Shown here one piece after another: positions 49,297-59,194 of a stretch of DNA of 64,000 bases. A program made the position numbers and the translations under genes. The stretch is from Erythrobacter longus (GTDB lineage: Bacteria; Pseudomonadota; Alphaproteobacteria; Sphingomonadales; Sphingomonadaceae): positions 62,001 to 126,000 of the forward strand of contig NZ_JMIW01000003.1 in assembly GCF_000715015.1 (NCBI RefSeq). Direction: 5' to 3'. The notes under the pieces were generated by a model that did no database searches, was not told the DNA's origin, and saw nothing but the letters and a program-made list of their open reading frames with translations. Numbering within the stretch: position 1 is the first letter of the stretch; every line of letters begins with the position of its first letter.

Positions 49297-51948
49297 ATGA
49301 AGAACATTATAACCGGCGCGTCGCTGGGCGCGCTGGCTGTCGCAATCGCATCGCCTGCCGCAGCGCAGGATGCCGGCGCACCTGCCGCTGAAGAGCGCCA
49401 GGGCGGTGTGAACACCATCATCGTAACGGCGCAGCGTCGCAGCGAAGACCTGCAGGACGTTCCAATTTCGGTTTCTGCCATCGGTGAAGAACAGCTCGAA
49501 GAGCTCAACATCGACACGTTCGAAGATTATCTCGACCAGATCCCGTCTGTCACAGCAGGCGGTAACGGTCCGGGTCAAAGCACGATCTACATTCGCGGTC
49601 TTGCGTCAACCACGCCAAACATCACTGTTGCCGGTGTGGCGGGGCTCGCCCCCAACGTGGCGCTGTATCTCAACGATCAACCGCTTTCACAACCAGGCCG
49701 TAACCTTGATGTTTACGCCGCCGACTTGGCGCGGATCGAGGTGCTTTCGGGCCCGCAAGGCACTCTGTTTGGCGCAAGTTCGCAGGCAGGCGTTGTACGT
49801 CTCATCACCAACAAGCCGGATCTCTCCGGTTTCTCGGCGAAGTCCTCGGCTGGCGTGTCCTTCACTAAAGGCGGTGAGGCGAGCTATCAGGGCGAATTTA
49901 TGATCAACGTGCCGGTAAGCGACACGTTTGCTCTGCGCGGTGTTGCCTATCTTGATGACCAAGGCGGCTACATCGACAATGTTCAAGGGACCCGCGACCT
50001 CACCGAGAGCGCGCGTTTCCGTCCCGAAGGTTTCGTTCGTGAAAACGGCGTTCCGGTTTCCGCTGTTCGCGCCGGTTTCCAATCGACCGCTGACCTGTCG
50101 GGCGTGGAATTCCTTCAGGCCGACAACGCTGGCCTTGTTCAGGATGATTTCAACGACACGACCTACTCCGGCTTCCGTGTAAGCGCTCTGTGGGAAGTGA
50201 CGCCTGACTGGACCGTCAATATTTCGCACCAACGTCAAAGCCTTGAATCAGACGGCGTGTTCTTCGCCGATCCTGAGCTTGATGGCCTTGGCGATCTTGA
50301 AATTCAGCGTTTTGAAGAAGACCGTCTCGAAGACGACTTCTCGAACACAAGCTGGACCGTGGAAGGCCGCATCGGCTGGCTCGATGTGATCTACACCGGT
50401 GCCTACACCGACCGTGAAAGCGAGCAGCGTGCGGATTACACCGACTACCTGTTTGCTGGCCAATATCTGCCGTACTACATCTGTGACGGGTCAGTAACCT
50501 ATCCCGGTGCAGCAGCGCCGAGCGGAACCTGTCAGGCACCAAACCTGTTCATCAATTCGCTTTCGAACACCGAAGTGTTTACGCAGGAGCTGCGTTTCAG
50601 CACGCCTGACGATTGGCGCGTGAGCTTTCAGGGTGGTGCGTTCTATTCGGACCTCAGCCTCGAAGAGCGTGTGGACTTTGCCTATCCGAACAATGTTCTG
50701 GCAAATCCGTTTGGTCCATTTGCGGAAAATTTCCCGCAAACAACCGGCTTCTTCTCTGATCCGGGCCCGTTCCCGGCATCTACGATTTTCCGCAACGACA
50801 TTCGCCGTACAGACGAACAGTTCGGCATCTTTGGTGAAGCCAACTTTGATGTCATCCCTGACTTGCTCAGCGTGACACTCGGTGCGCGTTACTACGATGT
50901 TGAAGTCGACTTTGAAGGGTCTGCGAACGGTTCGTTCTGTAACTCTGGCGCTGCTACCGATGCCAATGCCTTTGGTACTGACATCAGCGATCTTTATGAC
51001 GGTGACGGACAGTTCACTTTCATCGGATCGTGTAATGCGGCCTTGCGTCAGACGTTTGACCTCGATGACAGCATCGCTGACATTCAGGCAGCCGGCCTTT
51101 CCGAAGCGCAAGCAACGCAGGTCTTCAACGCGGTGCGTGCGCCAGATGTTGCTGAAACCAGCGGCGTGATCTTCAAAGGGACCGTCACTCTGACGCCTAC
51201 ACCCGATATGCTGTTCTACGCGACATATTCGGAAGGCTTCCGTCCCGGCTTCCTCAACCGTCCCGGCGGGGCCGTTGGTGCTGGCGGATTTGTGGTGCCG
51301 TTCGAGCTCGAAACCGATGAAGTGAAAAACTACGAACTGGGCTGGAAACTGGACCTCATCGATGGTCAATTCCGCTGGAATGGTTCGGCCTTCTTCGTGG
51401 ACATTCAAAACCTGCAAACGCAGATTTTTGACCCCTCGATCACAAACCTGTTCTTCTCGTCAAACGCTGCGGATGCAGAGATTTACGGGATTGAATCGGA
51501 CTTCACGGTCGCACCTTATGCGACGCCGGGTCTGACCTTTGCAGGTGCGTTTTCGATCCTTGACACTGAGATCACCGAAATCCTCATCCCGACCAATGAC
51601 GTGATCCTCGGAAGCGATCTCGCTTACGCGCCAAGCTTCCAAGGTAACATTCGTGCACGGTATGAATGGGATGTGTCGGACAGCCTTGAGGCTTTCATTC
51701 AGCCACAAGCGACCTATTCGGCATCGAAGCAGACCGACATCATCGCGATCAACAATATCCAACTGGACAGCTACACAACCTTCGATTTGTCGATGGGCGT
51801 AAAAGCGGACCAGTGGAAGTTCGAGATCTTCGGTGAGAACCTCAGCGACGAGCGCGCTGAAGTTTCCGGCATCTTCGGCAATGACCGTGAGCGCATCATC
51901 ACCAACCGTCCTCTGACGGTGGGCATGCGCGTTTCGTTCGACTATTAA
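49297..51948 (+). CDS. TonB-dependent outer-membrane receptor
   Basis: An 883-residue receptor with signal peptide MKNIITGASLGALAVAIASPAAA, a TonB box (NTIIVTAQRR), a plug domain (DVPISVSAIGEEQL, STIYIRGL, VLSGPQGTLFGAS) and a C-terminal 22-strand barrel ending in VGMRVSFDY. The domain style matches the large sphingomonad receptor group that imports sugars, peptides or other organics rather than siderophores specifically. The ATG at 49297 gives the signal peptide. A strong terminator follows the gene, and a TPR-sulfotransferase gene lies just beyond. Confidence 0.92.
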   Translation: MKNIITGASLGALAVAIASPAAAQDAGAPAAEERQGGVNTIIVTAQRRSEDLQDVPISVSAIGEEQLEELNIDTFEDYLDQIPSVTAGGNGPGQSTIYIRGLASTTPNITVAGVAGLAPNVALYLNDQPLSQPGRNLDVYAADLARIEVLSGPQGTLFGASSQAGVVRLITNKPDLSGFSAKSSAGVSFTKGGEASYQGEFMINVPVSDTFALRGVAYLDDQGGYIDNVQGTRDLTESARFRPEGFVRENGVPVSAVRAGFQSTADLSGVEFLQADNAGLVQDDFNDTTYSGFRVSALWEVTPDWTVNISHQRQSLESDGVFFADPELDGLGDLEIQRFEEDRLEDDFSNTSWTVEGRIGWLDVIYTGAYTDRESEQRADYTDYLFAGQYLPYYICDGSVTYPGAAAPSGTCQAPNLFINSLSNTEVFTQELRFSTPDDWRVSFQGGAFYSDLSLEERVDFAYPNNVLANPFGPFAENFPQTTGFFSDPGPFPASTIFRNDIRRTDEQFGIFGEANFDVIPDLLSVTLGARYYDVEVDFEGSANGSFCNSGAATDANAFGTDISDLYDGDGQFTFIGSCNAALRQTFDLDDSIADIQAAGLSEAQATQVFNAVRAPDVAETSGVIFKGTVTLTPTPDMLFYATYSEGFRPGFLNRPGGAVGAGGFVVPFELETDEVKNYELGWKLDLIDGQFRWNGSAFFVDIQNLQTQIFDPSITNLFFSSNAADAEIYGIESDFTVAPYATPGLTFAGAFSILDTEITEILIPTNDVILGSDLAYAPSFQGNIRARYEWDVSDSLEAFIQPQATYSASKQTDIIAINNIQLDSYTTFDLSMGVKADQWKFEIFGENLSDERAEVSGIFGNDRERIITNRPLTVGMRVSFDY

Positions 51949-51970
51949 TCGAACGCATCCAATAACAAGC

Positions 51971-52003
51971 GGCGGGAGTGGCAGTGTTCACTCCCGCCGT
52001 TTT
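51971..52003 (+). terminator. Terminator after the TonB-dependent receptor
   Basis: GGCGGGAGTG at 51971-51980 pairs with CACTCCCGCC at 51989-51998 around an 8-base loop, followed by GTTTT. It lies 22 bp after the stop and 18 bp before the sulfotransferase ATG, so read-through would be needed for co-transcription. Confidence 0.88.
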
Positions 52004-52021
52004 GCTGTCTAAGGCAGGCGT

Positions 52022-53995
52022 ATGAACCGCACAGAGCAACTCCAATCCGCGCAAAAGTCCCTTCAAGCTGGTGAGTTTGAAGCAGGGCTTGATGCTGCGC
52101 GCGGGCTTCTTGCCGAGAGCCCCTCGGATGGAGAGGCGCTCTACATGGCGGCGGTAGCGTGCCGCTATTTGAAACGATTTGATGAGGCGGGTGAGCACCT
52201 CACCGCGCTGCATTCCGCCATGCCTGAATATGGCCGCGCGTGGCAGGAGCAGGGGCATTTGGCCTTGGCGCGCGGTGACAATGCAGGAGCATTGGCGGCG
52301 TTTAGCCGAGCCACTCGGTTCAATCCGGCACTGGAGGCCAGCTGGCGCGAACAATCGCGTTTGGAAGCGGCCGCGGGGCGGATGGTCGAAGCCAACGTCG
52401 CCAAGGCTCAGCAAGAGCGGATTGCGCGCCTCCCACGCGAGCTTGTCGCGGTGACTAACCATTTGGCCGAAGGGCGCATTGCGCGTGCGGAGGAGATTTG
52501 CCGCCACTATCTGCGCACCCATCCCACCCGCGATGCCGCCCATATCGAAGGCATGCGCCTGCTCGCCAAAATCGGGATTGAACTGGGCGTTCTGGATGAT
52601 GCTGAGTTTCTGCTGGAGAGCGCGGTGGAGTTCTCTCCCGATGACGTGCAACTCAGGCTCGATTACATCGACGCTTTGCGCCGCCGTCAGAAATCAGCAG
52701 AAGCGTTGGAGCAGGCCGAACTTCTCATCAAACGCGATCCGGAAAGCCCCGTTTTTCAGTCGCGCCTTGCGATCGAACGCATTCAGATGGGTGACTATGA
52801 AGGGGGCCTCGCGCTCTTTGACGAGGTGCTCAAAAAGCTACCCGGAGACCCCGCCAGTCTCACTAGCCGTGGGCACGCGCTTAAGACCAAAGGCGACCGC
52901 AGCGAGGCGGAGGCAAGCTACCGCGCTGCCATCAAGGCAAAACCCGATCACGGCGATGCCTACTATGCGCTAGCCAACCTCAAGACCTACCGCTTTGAGC
53001 CTTCCGAAATGGCGGCGATGCGCACGCAGGTTGAGCGCAGCGATCTGGCATTCATGGACCGCGTCCACCTCCACTTTGCGCTTGCCAAAGCGATGGAGGA
53101 CGAGCGTGATTATGAGGCGGCGTTCCATCACTACGATACTGGCAACGGGCTGAAGCGCGCGCAAACGCGGTACAAAGCAGAGGCGATGAGCGCGGAGCTG
53201 ACCAAGCAGAAAGAGCATTGCACGCCCGAGCTTTTCGCCAAGCATGAAGGGGCAGGGCACGGTGCGCCCGATCCGATCTTTATCCTTGGCCTGCCGCGTG
53301 CTGGTTCCACCTTGCTTGAGCAGATTTTGGCAAGTCACAGCCAGATTGACGGCACGCTGGAGCTGCCCAATATCTTGGCGCTTGCCCACCGGCTTAGAGG
53401 GCGCAAAGCGGGGCAATCGCTATACCCGCAAGTGCTCCACGATCTGACGGCGGAGCAGCTCGAAAAATTCGGCGCGGATTTCATCGAAAACACCCGCATC
53501 CACCGCCAAGGCGCACCCTTCTTTATCGATAAAATGCCCAACAACTTCCGGCATATCGGCCTGATCCATCTGATCCTGCCCAACGCCAAGATCATAGATG
53601 CAAGGCGCGCACCGCTCGACTGCTGTTTCTCCGGGTTCAAACAGCTCTTTGCCGAGGGTCAGGAATTCACCTACGGTTTGCACGAGGTAGGGCAGTATTA
53701 CGCCGATTATGTCGATTTAATGGACCATTGGGATGCGGTGCTTCCCGGCAAAGTCCTGCGCGTGAGCCACGAGGATGTGCTCGACGATCTCGAAGGGCAA
53801 ACACGCCGGATGCTCGACTTTCTAGAGGTGCCGTTCGAGGAGCAATGCCTCGCCTTCCACAAAACCGACCGGGCCGTCCGCACGGCGTCTTCGGAACAGG
53901 TGCGCCAACCGATCAACCGCAAGGGGCAGGATGCATGGAAGCCATTTGAGCCGTGGCTCAGCCCCCTAAAAGAGGCGCTCAAAGGCCACCTATAG
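52022..53995 (+). CDS. TPR-repeat sulfotransferase family protein
   Basis: A 657-residue cytoplasmic protein. Residues about 1-390 are tetratricopeptide repeats, and the C-terminal 240 residues form a PAPS-dependent sulfotransferase. The 5'-phosphosulfate loop reads PIFILGLPRAGSTLLEQIL (about 418-436), and the 3'-phosphate segment is IIDARRAPLDCCFSGFKQ. DKMPNNF and RVSHEDVL are further family motifs. Many sphingomonads place such genes after TonB-dependent receptor genes. The acceptor is unknown; the TPR part suggests a protein or peptide. Confidence 0.88.
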   Translation: MNRTEQLQSAQKSLQAGEFEAGLDAARGLLAESPSDGEALYMAAVACRYLKRFDEAGEHLTALHSAMPEYGRAWQEQGHLALARGDNAGALAAFSRATRFNPALEASWREQSRLEAAAGRMVEANVAKAQQERIARLPRELVAVTNHLAEGRIARAEEICRHYLRTHPTRDAAHIEGMRLLAKIGIELGVLDDAEFLLESAVEFSPDDVQLRLDYIDALRRRQKSAEALEQAELLIKRDPESPVFQSRLAIERIQMGDYEGGLALFDEVLKKLPGDPASLTSRGHALKTKGDRSEAEASYRAAIKAKPDHGDAYYALANLKTYRFEPSEMAAMRTQVERSDLAFMDRVHLHFALAKAMEDERDYEAAFHHYDTGNGLKRAQTRYKAEAMSAELTKQKEHCTPELFAKHEGAGHGAPDPIFILGLPRAGSTLLEQILASHSQIDGTLELPNILALAHRLRGRKAGQSLYPQVLHDLTAEQLEKFGADFIENTRIHRQGAPFFIDKMPNNFRHIGLIHLILPNAKIIDARRAPLDCCFSGFKQLFAEGQEFTYGLHEVGQYYADYVDLMDHWDAVLPGKVLRVSHEDVLDDLEGQTRRMLDFLEVPFEEQCLAFHKTDRAVRTASSEQVRQPINRKGQDAWKPFEPWLSPLKEALKGHL

Positions 53996-53999
53996 CGCC

Positions 54000-54338
54000 T
54001 CACATCAGGCGCACACCTTTGGGCACAGCTTTATCTGGTGCAGCTAGCACAATCGCGCCGCTCTCATCCTCAAAGCCAAGTACCAAAATCTCGCTCATAA
54101 ACGGGCCAATCTGGCGTGGGGGAAAGTTCACCACTGCCATTACAGTGCGACCCACAAGGCTTTCTGGCGTATACTGCGCGGTGACCTGTGCTGAGCTTTT
54201 CTTGACGCCCAGCTCTTCGCCGAAATCGACCCATAGTTTGATCGCTGGCTTGCGCGCTTCGGGAAAGGGTTCTGCGCGCACAACTTCGCCTGTGCGGATA
54301 TCGACCTTCAAGAAGTCATCAAAGGAAATCTGAGCCAT
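54000..54338 (-). CDS. csaA: tRNA-binding-domain protein CsaA
   Basis: A 112-residue single OB-fold protein of the CsaA type, a proposed secretion chaperone. The sequence [21 protein letters not shown] and the following [17 protein letters not shown] and [14 protein letters not shown] match CsaA along its whole length. It converges with the sulfotransferase gene (4-bp gap) and is divergent from the molybdenum hydroxylase operon across 100 bp. Confidence 0.9.
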   Translation of the reverse strand: MAQISFDDFLKVDIRTGEVVRAEPFPEARKPAIKLWVDFGEELGVKKSSAQVTAQYTPESLVGRTVMAVVNFPPRQIGPFMSEILVLGFEDESGAIVLAAPDKAVPKGVRLM

Positions 54339-54438
54339 GGGGTCTCCATCAGGCGCGGCTGGACATTCGCGCTATCAATTTCGGGCCTCGCAGGATAGAT
54401 TGCTCATCGCAACTGAGAAAAAGCAAGAGAGAGACGCC

Positions 54439-54921
54439 TTGGCAAATTTCATCCTCAACGGTGAGTCGGTCAATATTGACGCTGAACCAGAAATGCCGCT
54501 GCTTTGGGCAGTGCGCGAAAAGGCAGGGCTGGTGGGCACCAAATTCGGCTGCGGAATTGCGCAGTGCGGGGCCTGCACCATGCATTTGGACGGACAGCCG
54601 GTGCGCTCTTGTTCGACGCCTGTCAGCATGGCTGAGGGACGCGAAGTTACCACCATCGAAGGCATCGGAGGTGTCGATGGCATGATGAGCGCGGTCCAAC
54701 AGGCTTGGATCAGCGAGCAGGTGCCCCAATGCGGATATTGCCAATCGGGCCAGATTATGAGCGCGACCGCGCTTCTTCGCGACAATCCGAGCCCTAGCGA
54801 CGATGACATTGATGCGGCGATGAAAGGCAATATCTGCCGCTGCGGCACCTACACCCGCATCCGCCGCGCGATTAAAGTTGCGAGCGGTCAGCTCGAACCC
54901 CGCTCAGAGGAGGAGGCGTAA
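54439..54921 (+). CDS. Molybdenum hydroxylase [2Fe-2S] subunit (isoquinoline 1-oxidoreductase alpha-like)
   Basis: A 160-residue ferredoxin-type subunit. The first [2Fe-2S] site has the plant-type Cys set [17 protein letters not shown] plus a later CS, and the second has CGYCQSGQ and ICRCGTY. The size fits the small subunits of two-component isoquinoline/aldehyde oxidoreductases that lack a separate FAD subunit. The start is probably TTG 54439, with GAGAGA upstream; a longer reading lacks similarity. It passes electrons from the Mo subunit to the cytochrome encoded two genes downstream. Confidence 0.87.
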   Translation: MANFILNGESVNIDAEPEMPLLWAVREKAGLVGTKFGCGIAQCGACTMHLDGQPVRSCSTPVSMAEGREVTTIEGIGGVDGMMSAVQQAWISEQVPQCGYCQSGQIMSATALLRDNPSPSDDDIDAAMKGNICRCGTYTRIRRAIKVASGQLEPRSEEEA

Positions 54922-54924
54922 GTC

Positions 54925-57177
54925 ATGAACGATCTAACTCCTGGTGAAAAAGAACGCTCAAAACTCGCCAAATGGAGCCGCCGTGGGTTTATCGGGGCTG
55001 GTGTCCTTGCAGGCGGAGGCCTTCTTATTGGCATTGGCGTGCGGCCGGGCAATCCCATCGGCAAGCTGGCCCCCAAAGTCGCCGGCGGTGCGGGTGAGCA
55101 GTTGGTCAACAGCTGGGTCAAAATCGACACGAACAACATCATTACCGCTATCGTTCCCCATTGCGAAATGGGGCAGGGTGCTCACTCAGTGCTGGCGCAA
55201 ATGCTGGCCGATGAGCTTGATGCGGATTGGGACAAAGTGCGCGTCCAACAAGCACCCACCGATGGCTCTTACGTGGTCACAGACACAGCGCGCATGTTTG
55301 TCGCACCCTTCACGATGAACGCGGCCGACTGGATTGAGCCGACATGGAACGGCCTTTTCACGCAAGTGGCGCGCATGGCCGATGCAATGCTTACTGGCGG
55401 TTCGTCCTCGATCCGCACCACAGGTCAGCACTCCATGCGTATCGCAGGCGCTGCGGCGCGCGGAATGCTCGTCGGGGCGGCGGCTGACGAATGGGGTGTG
55501 CCAGCCGGGGAAATCACCACTGAAAACAGCACGCTGTTCCATAAGGCATCGGGCAAATCTGCAAGCTATGCCGAATTTGCCACTGCGGCAGCAGATCAGC
55601 CAATGGACCAGACCCCCGCGCTCAAAACACCTGACCAATACAAGCTGATGGGCAAAAGCAAGGCGCGCACCGACATCCCCGCCAAAATCAATGGCACGGC
55701 TGAGTTTGGGATTGATGCTGTGCCAGAGGGACTCGATCTCTCTTACGCAGCCATTGTGCGCCCACCTGTGCCGGGCACGAGCGTTGTGAGCATGGATTCG
55801 GCCCGAGCGAAGTCCATGAAGGGGGTCTTACAGATCCTCAATATGGAGACTTTCGTTGCGGTTGTAGCTGACAGCTATTGGCAAGCGCAGCAAGCGGCCA
55901 ACACGATTGGGATCGAGTGGAGCAAATCGGCAAGCCCGATCAAAACCATGGACGATCAGTATGCAGCGTTTGCAGCGGCCTTGGATGAGGCTGGCGAAAC
56001 CGGCGGCGAGGAAGCCGCAAAGAAGGGCGATGCGCAAAGCACATTGGGTTCAGCTGCCAAAACGATCAAGGCCGAATACAAAGCGCCCTATCTTGCGCAC
56101 TCTCCGATGGAGCCGATCAATTGCACCGCTCATGTAGCAGACGGCAAATGCGACATTTGGGCGAGCACGCAGGTGCCTTTGATGGCGCGCAGCGGAGTGG
56201 CAGAGACGCTTGGGTTCGATGCCGAAAATGTGACGGTCCACCACCCTTATCTAGGAGGCGCGTTTGGAAGGCGGCTCGGCGTGGACGAGATGACTTTGGC
56301 CGCGCGCGTGGCTCAGGCAACGGGCTATCCGGTGAAGGTCATCTGGAGCCGCGAAGAAGACACGCAAAAGGCGCTCTATCGCTGCGCTGACATGGCTCGG
56401 ATGCGTGCAGGGCTGGATGGTGATGGCAAGCTGGTTGCTTTCGATCATGTGTTCACACAGCGTCACGATCCGGCTGAGGCGTGTGTGCCGGCGATCTACA
56501 ACATCGCCAACACATCCGTGCGCCATGCGCCCGCCGATCTGCACCTGCCGTTTCAGGCATGGCGCTCGGTTGACCATTCACAGCAAGGCTTTTTCATCGA
56601 AAGCTTTATTGACGAAGCCGCGCATGAGGCAGGCGCTGATCCGCTCGAATATCGCATGGAAATGCTCAAGGGCTCACCGCGCCATGTGGCGGTGCTCAAG
56701 AAGGTTCGCGAGATCAGCGATTGGGGCGGAGAGACGCCTAAAGGCCATGCTAAGGGCGTGGCCATGGTCGAGAGTTTCGGCACGATCGTTGCCGAGGTGA
56801 TCGAGGTTGATATGACATCGGGCAAGCCCAAACTCGTGAACGCTTGGGCGGTTTGCGACGCGGGCTATGTGATGAACCCGGATGGGTTTAGAAACCAGAT
56901 CGAGGGCGGGATCGTTTTTGGCCTGACTGCCGCCATGTATGGCGAGCTTGAGCTGGTCGATGGCGCGATCAAACAGAGCAATTTCCACGATTACAAGATG
57001 CTGCGCATGGATGAGACCCCGAATATCGAAGTGGCTATTATCAACTCGGGCGATGTGCCGGTTGGCGGTGCCGGTGAACCAGGTCTTCCCCCTGCTGCGC
57101 CTGCCTTTGCCAATGCAATTTATGCCGCTACCGGCAAGCGTTTGCGCACATTGCCCATCGCAAAACAATTCGCCTGA
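54925..57177 (+). CDS. Molybdopterin-binding subunit of an isoquinoline 1-oxidoreductase-like hydroxylase
   Basis: A 750-residue large subunit with an N-terminal Tat-like signal (WSRRGFIGAG plus hydrophobic stretch), so the holoenzyme probably works in the periplasm. Conserved segments are CEMGQGAHSVLAQMLADELD, YLAHSPMEPINCTA, HHPYLGGAFGRR, and the active-site Glu in VGGAGEPGLPPAAPA. The substrate could be an aldehyde or N-heterocycle. It begins 3 bp after the iron-sulfur subunit stop. The Tat route implies assembly with cofactor in the cytoplasm, aided by XdhC and MocA encoded downstream. Confidence 0.88.
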   Translation: MNDLTPGEKERSKLAKWSRRGFIGAGVLAGGGLLIGIGVRPGNPIGKLAPKVAGGAGEQLVNSWVKIDTNNIITAIVPHCEMGQGAHSVLAQMLADELDADWDKVRVQQAPTDGSYVVTDTARMFVAPFTMNAADWIEPTWNGLFTQVARMADAMLTGGSSSIRTTGQHSMRIAGAAARGMLVGAAADEWGVPAGEITTENSTLFHKASGKSASYAEFATAAADQPMDQTPALKTPDQYKLMGKSKARTDIPAKINGTAEFGIDAVPEGLDLSYAAIVRPPVPGTSVVSMDSARAKSMKGVLQILNMETFVAVVADSYWQAQQAANTIGIEWSKSASPIKTMDDQYAAFAAALDEAGETGGEEAAKKGDAQSTLGSAAKTIKAEYKAPYLAHSPMEPINCTAHVADGKCDIWASTQVPLMARSGVAETLGFDAENVTVHHPYLGGAFGRRLGVDEMTLAARVAQATGYPVKVIWSREEDTQKALYRCADMARMRAGLDGDGKLVAFDHVFTQRHDPAEACVPAIYNIANTSVRHAPADLHLPFQAWRSVDHSQQGFFIESFIDEAAHEAGADPLEYRMEMLKGSPRHVAVLKKVREISDWGGETPKGHAKGVAMVESFGTIVAEVIEVDMTSGKPKLVNAWAVCDAGYVMNPDGFRNQIEGGIVFGLTAAMYGELELVDGAIKQSNFHDYKMLRMDETPNIEVAIINSGDVPVGGAGEPGLPPAAPAFANAIYAATGKRLRTLPIAKQFA

Positions 57178-57215
57178 ACGCTGTGGCAAAATTGAGATTG
57201 AGGGAGAAATTGAGG

Positions 57216-57677
57216 ATGCGAAATCGCGGGATGCTCGCTGTGTGTCTGCTAACCGTGATGGTCACTGCTTGCGGGTCATCACAAGAACCACCGCAAGTGG
57301 TTGAACAGATCGTGGTTCGCGAGCGTGGTGCCCCTGATGTGGCGCAAACCGCGTCAGCAGGCACGCTCGATCTGGTAGCTCTTGGCGAGGACGCTTTTCA
57401 AACCTGTACTGGATGCCATTCGGTCGCGCCGGACGGACGCTCTGCTGCAGGACCTAATCTGTATGGCGTTATGGGGCGCAAAGCTGGCGGCCTCGAAGGG
57501 TATTCCTTCTCCGATGCCTTTGCCGCCTCCGACATCACGTGGGATGAGGCAAGCATGGATGGATTTCTCGCAGACCCGCAAGGCTACATTCCGGGAAGCG
57601 AAATGCTTGTAGGGGCGGTGCCTGATGAAGAGCAGCGCAAGGCGATCATCGCGTACCTCGCTGCGCAAAGCAAATAA
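57216..57677 (+). CDS. Cytochrome c lipoprotein
   Basis: A 153-residue monohaem cytochrome with lipobox TVMVTAC and one haem site CTGCH. A short class I cytochrome domain follows: GPNLYGVMGRKAG, then GSEMLVGAVPDEEQRKAIIAYL with the likely Met ligand. I chose the ATG 57216 (MRNRGML) over a GTG at 57183 because it gives a standard lipoprotein signal. It should be the periplasmic electron acceptor of the preceding Mo hydroxylase, standing in for a second cytochrome-bearing subunit. Confidence 0.85.
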   Translation: MRNRGMLAVCLLTVMVTACGSSQEPPQVVEQIVVRERGAPDVAQTASAGTLDLVALGEDAFQTCTGCHSVAPDGRSAAGPNLYGVMGRKAGGLEGYSFSDAFAASDITWDEASMDGFLADPQGYIPGSEMLVGAVPDEEQRKAIIAYLAAQSK

Positions 57678-57704
57678 GCGGCAAGGTCGCGGAAGCTTAG
57701 CCAA

Positions 57705-58643
57705 GTGGACCTCACCCAGACCTGTCAGTTCCTAGACGATGCGCAAGGAAAGGGCCTTCGCACGGTTCTGGTCACTGTGTGCGGCGTCGAAGGGTCCTCG
57801 ATGCGCAACCCCGGCACGATCATGGGCGTCGCCGAAGATGGCAGCTTTGCTGGCTCCTTGTCAGGCGGCTGTATCGAGAATGCAGTGGTGTCAGAGGCTC
57901 TGGAAGTGCTGGCCCAAGGCGGCCCCCGGATTGTGCGCTTTGGTGCTGGCTCACCTTATCTCGATATTAAATTGCCGTGCGGCGGTGGGCTTGATGTGGC
58001 TTTTCATGTGATCGAGGATGCCGCATTTGCTGCATCGTGCTGCGCGTCGATTGAGGCGCGTGAACCTTTCTCTATCGCGACGGGAGCACGTGGCGCTGCG
58101 CACCTGGCCGAATGGCGCGAAGCGTGGTTCGATGCCGACACGGGCGAGGCGGTTTTTGGGCATTATCCGGGCCCGCACCTCCAGATCATCGGTCACGGCG
58201 CAGGGGTGGAGGCTCTGGCTTTGCTGGCTAGCGCTTACGGGTGCACTGTCCGCATTCTCACGCCGGATAAGCGGCTGATCGAGCAATTGGCTGCGCGTGC
58301 CATTGATGCTCTTTGCCTTGACCGCACCGATCAAACGAGCCTTCTCCAAAGCGATCGCTGGACAGCGACGGTTTTTCTTTTTCACGACCACGATTGGGAG
58401 ATCGATTTGATGCAAAGCGCGCTCTCCATGCCGCATTTTTACATCGGCGCAATGGGAGGGCGGCGCGCCCATGCGTTTCGGACAGAAGCGCTGATGCAGC
58501 GCGGGGCAAGTGCGGAAAAGCTGGTGAGCATCCGCGCACCCATTGGCCTGTTCCATTCCTCACGCGATCCGCAAACCCTTGCGCTTTCCACTCTGGCCGA
58601 GATTATCCGTGCCTATGAAGAGACATCATGGACCGCCGACTAG
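57705..58643 (+). CDS. XdhC-family molybdenum hydroxylase maturation factor
   Basis: A 312-residue XdhC/CoxI-type protein. The N-terminal domain has GSSMRNPGTIMGVAEDG and LSGGCIENAVV; the C-terminal Rossmann-like part has LQIIGHGAGVEALALLASAYG and FYIGAMGGRRAHAFR. It binds the Mo cofactor and helps insert the sulfido ligand into hydroxylases such as the one upstream. It starts at GTG 57705 and overlaps the MocA gene by 16 bp. Confidence 0.88.
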   Translation: MDLTQTCQFLDDAQGKGLRTVLVTVCGVEGSSMRNPGTIMGVAEDGSFAGSLSGGCIENAVVSEALEVLAQGGPRIVRFGAGSPYLDIKLPCGGGLDVAFHVIEDAAFAASCCASIEAREPFSIATGARGAAHLAEWREAWFDADTGEAVFGHYPGPHLQIIGHGAGVEALALLASAYGCTVRILTPDKRLIEQLAARAIDALCLDRTDQTSLLQSDRWTATVFLFHDHDWEIDLMQSALSMPHFYIGAMGGRRAHAFRTEALMQRGASAEKLVSIRAPIGLFHSSRDPQTLALSTLAEIIRAYEETSWTAD

Positions 58644-59194
58644 GAGTGGCGCTTCTTGCTGCTGGCTCGTCAAAGCGGTTCGGTAAAGCGGACAAGCTTG
58701 CAGCGGACTATCGCGGGCGAATGCTGGCCCAATATGCAGCACTGGCGATCCCGGTCGAGAGGTTTGAAAAAGCCTGGGTGGTGAGCTCTGCCCCTGATCA
58801 TCCTTGCGAGCCCACATGGCGGGACAGTGGGTTTTCGCCCCTTTTGAACCCCGACGCTACTTATGGGATGGGCACATCTGTAGCCCTTGCGGCACGTGCG
58901 GCGATCGAGGCATCACTTGATGGGTTGCTGATTGCCTTGGCCGATATGCCGTTGGTCCCGCGATCCCATTTCGAAGCCCTGATCCAAAGCTGCGAAGGAC
59001 CGGAAAGGCTGGCAGTTTCTGCGCTGGGTAAGGTGCGGATGCCGCCTGCGATTTTTGGGTCAGCGCATTTCTCAAGGTTAGGCGACACGGCAGGCGACAG
59101 AGGCGCGCGAGAACTTCTTGGTCAGGGAGTAATTGTGGAGTGCCCAGCTGCTTGGCTAAAAGACATCGACACCATCAATGATCTCAGCGGCTGA
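58628..59194 (+). CDS. Molybdenum cofactor cytidylyltransferase (MocA-like)
   Basis: A 188-residue nucleotidyltransferase with AAGSSKRFGKADKL, the NTP-binding loop near residue 12, and LADMPLV for metal. It belongs to the MocA/MobA group that adds CMP to molybdopterin to form MCD. It overlaps XdhC and directly abuts the convergent TolC gene. It completes a self-contained Mo hydroxylase operon of enzyme, electron acceptor and maturation factors. Confidence 0.82.
   Translation: MDRRLGVALLAAGSSKRFGKADKLAADYRGRMLAQYAALAIPVERFEKAWVVSSAPDHPCEPTWRDSGFSPLLNPDATYGMGTSVALAARAAIEASLDGLLIALADMPLVPRSHFEALIQSCEGPERLAVSALGKVRMPPAIFGSAHFSRLGDTAGDRGARELLGQGVIVECPAAWLKDIDTINDLSG

Noticed and set aside
50491..51417. 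308-codon minus-strand frame opposite the TonB-dependent receptor
   Set aside because: Mirror of a real barrel-coding region with no recognisable domain and no ribosome-binding site.
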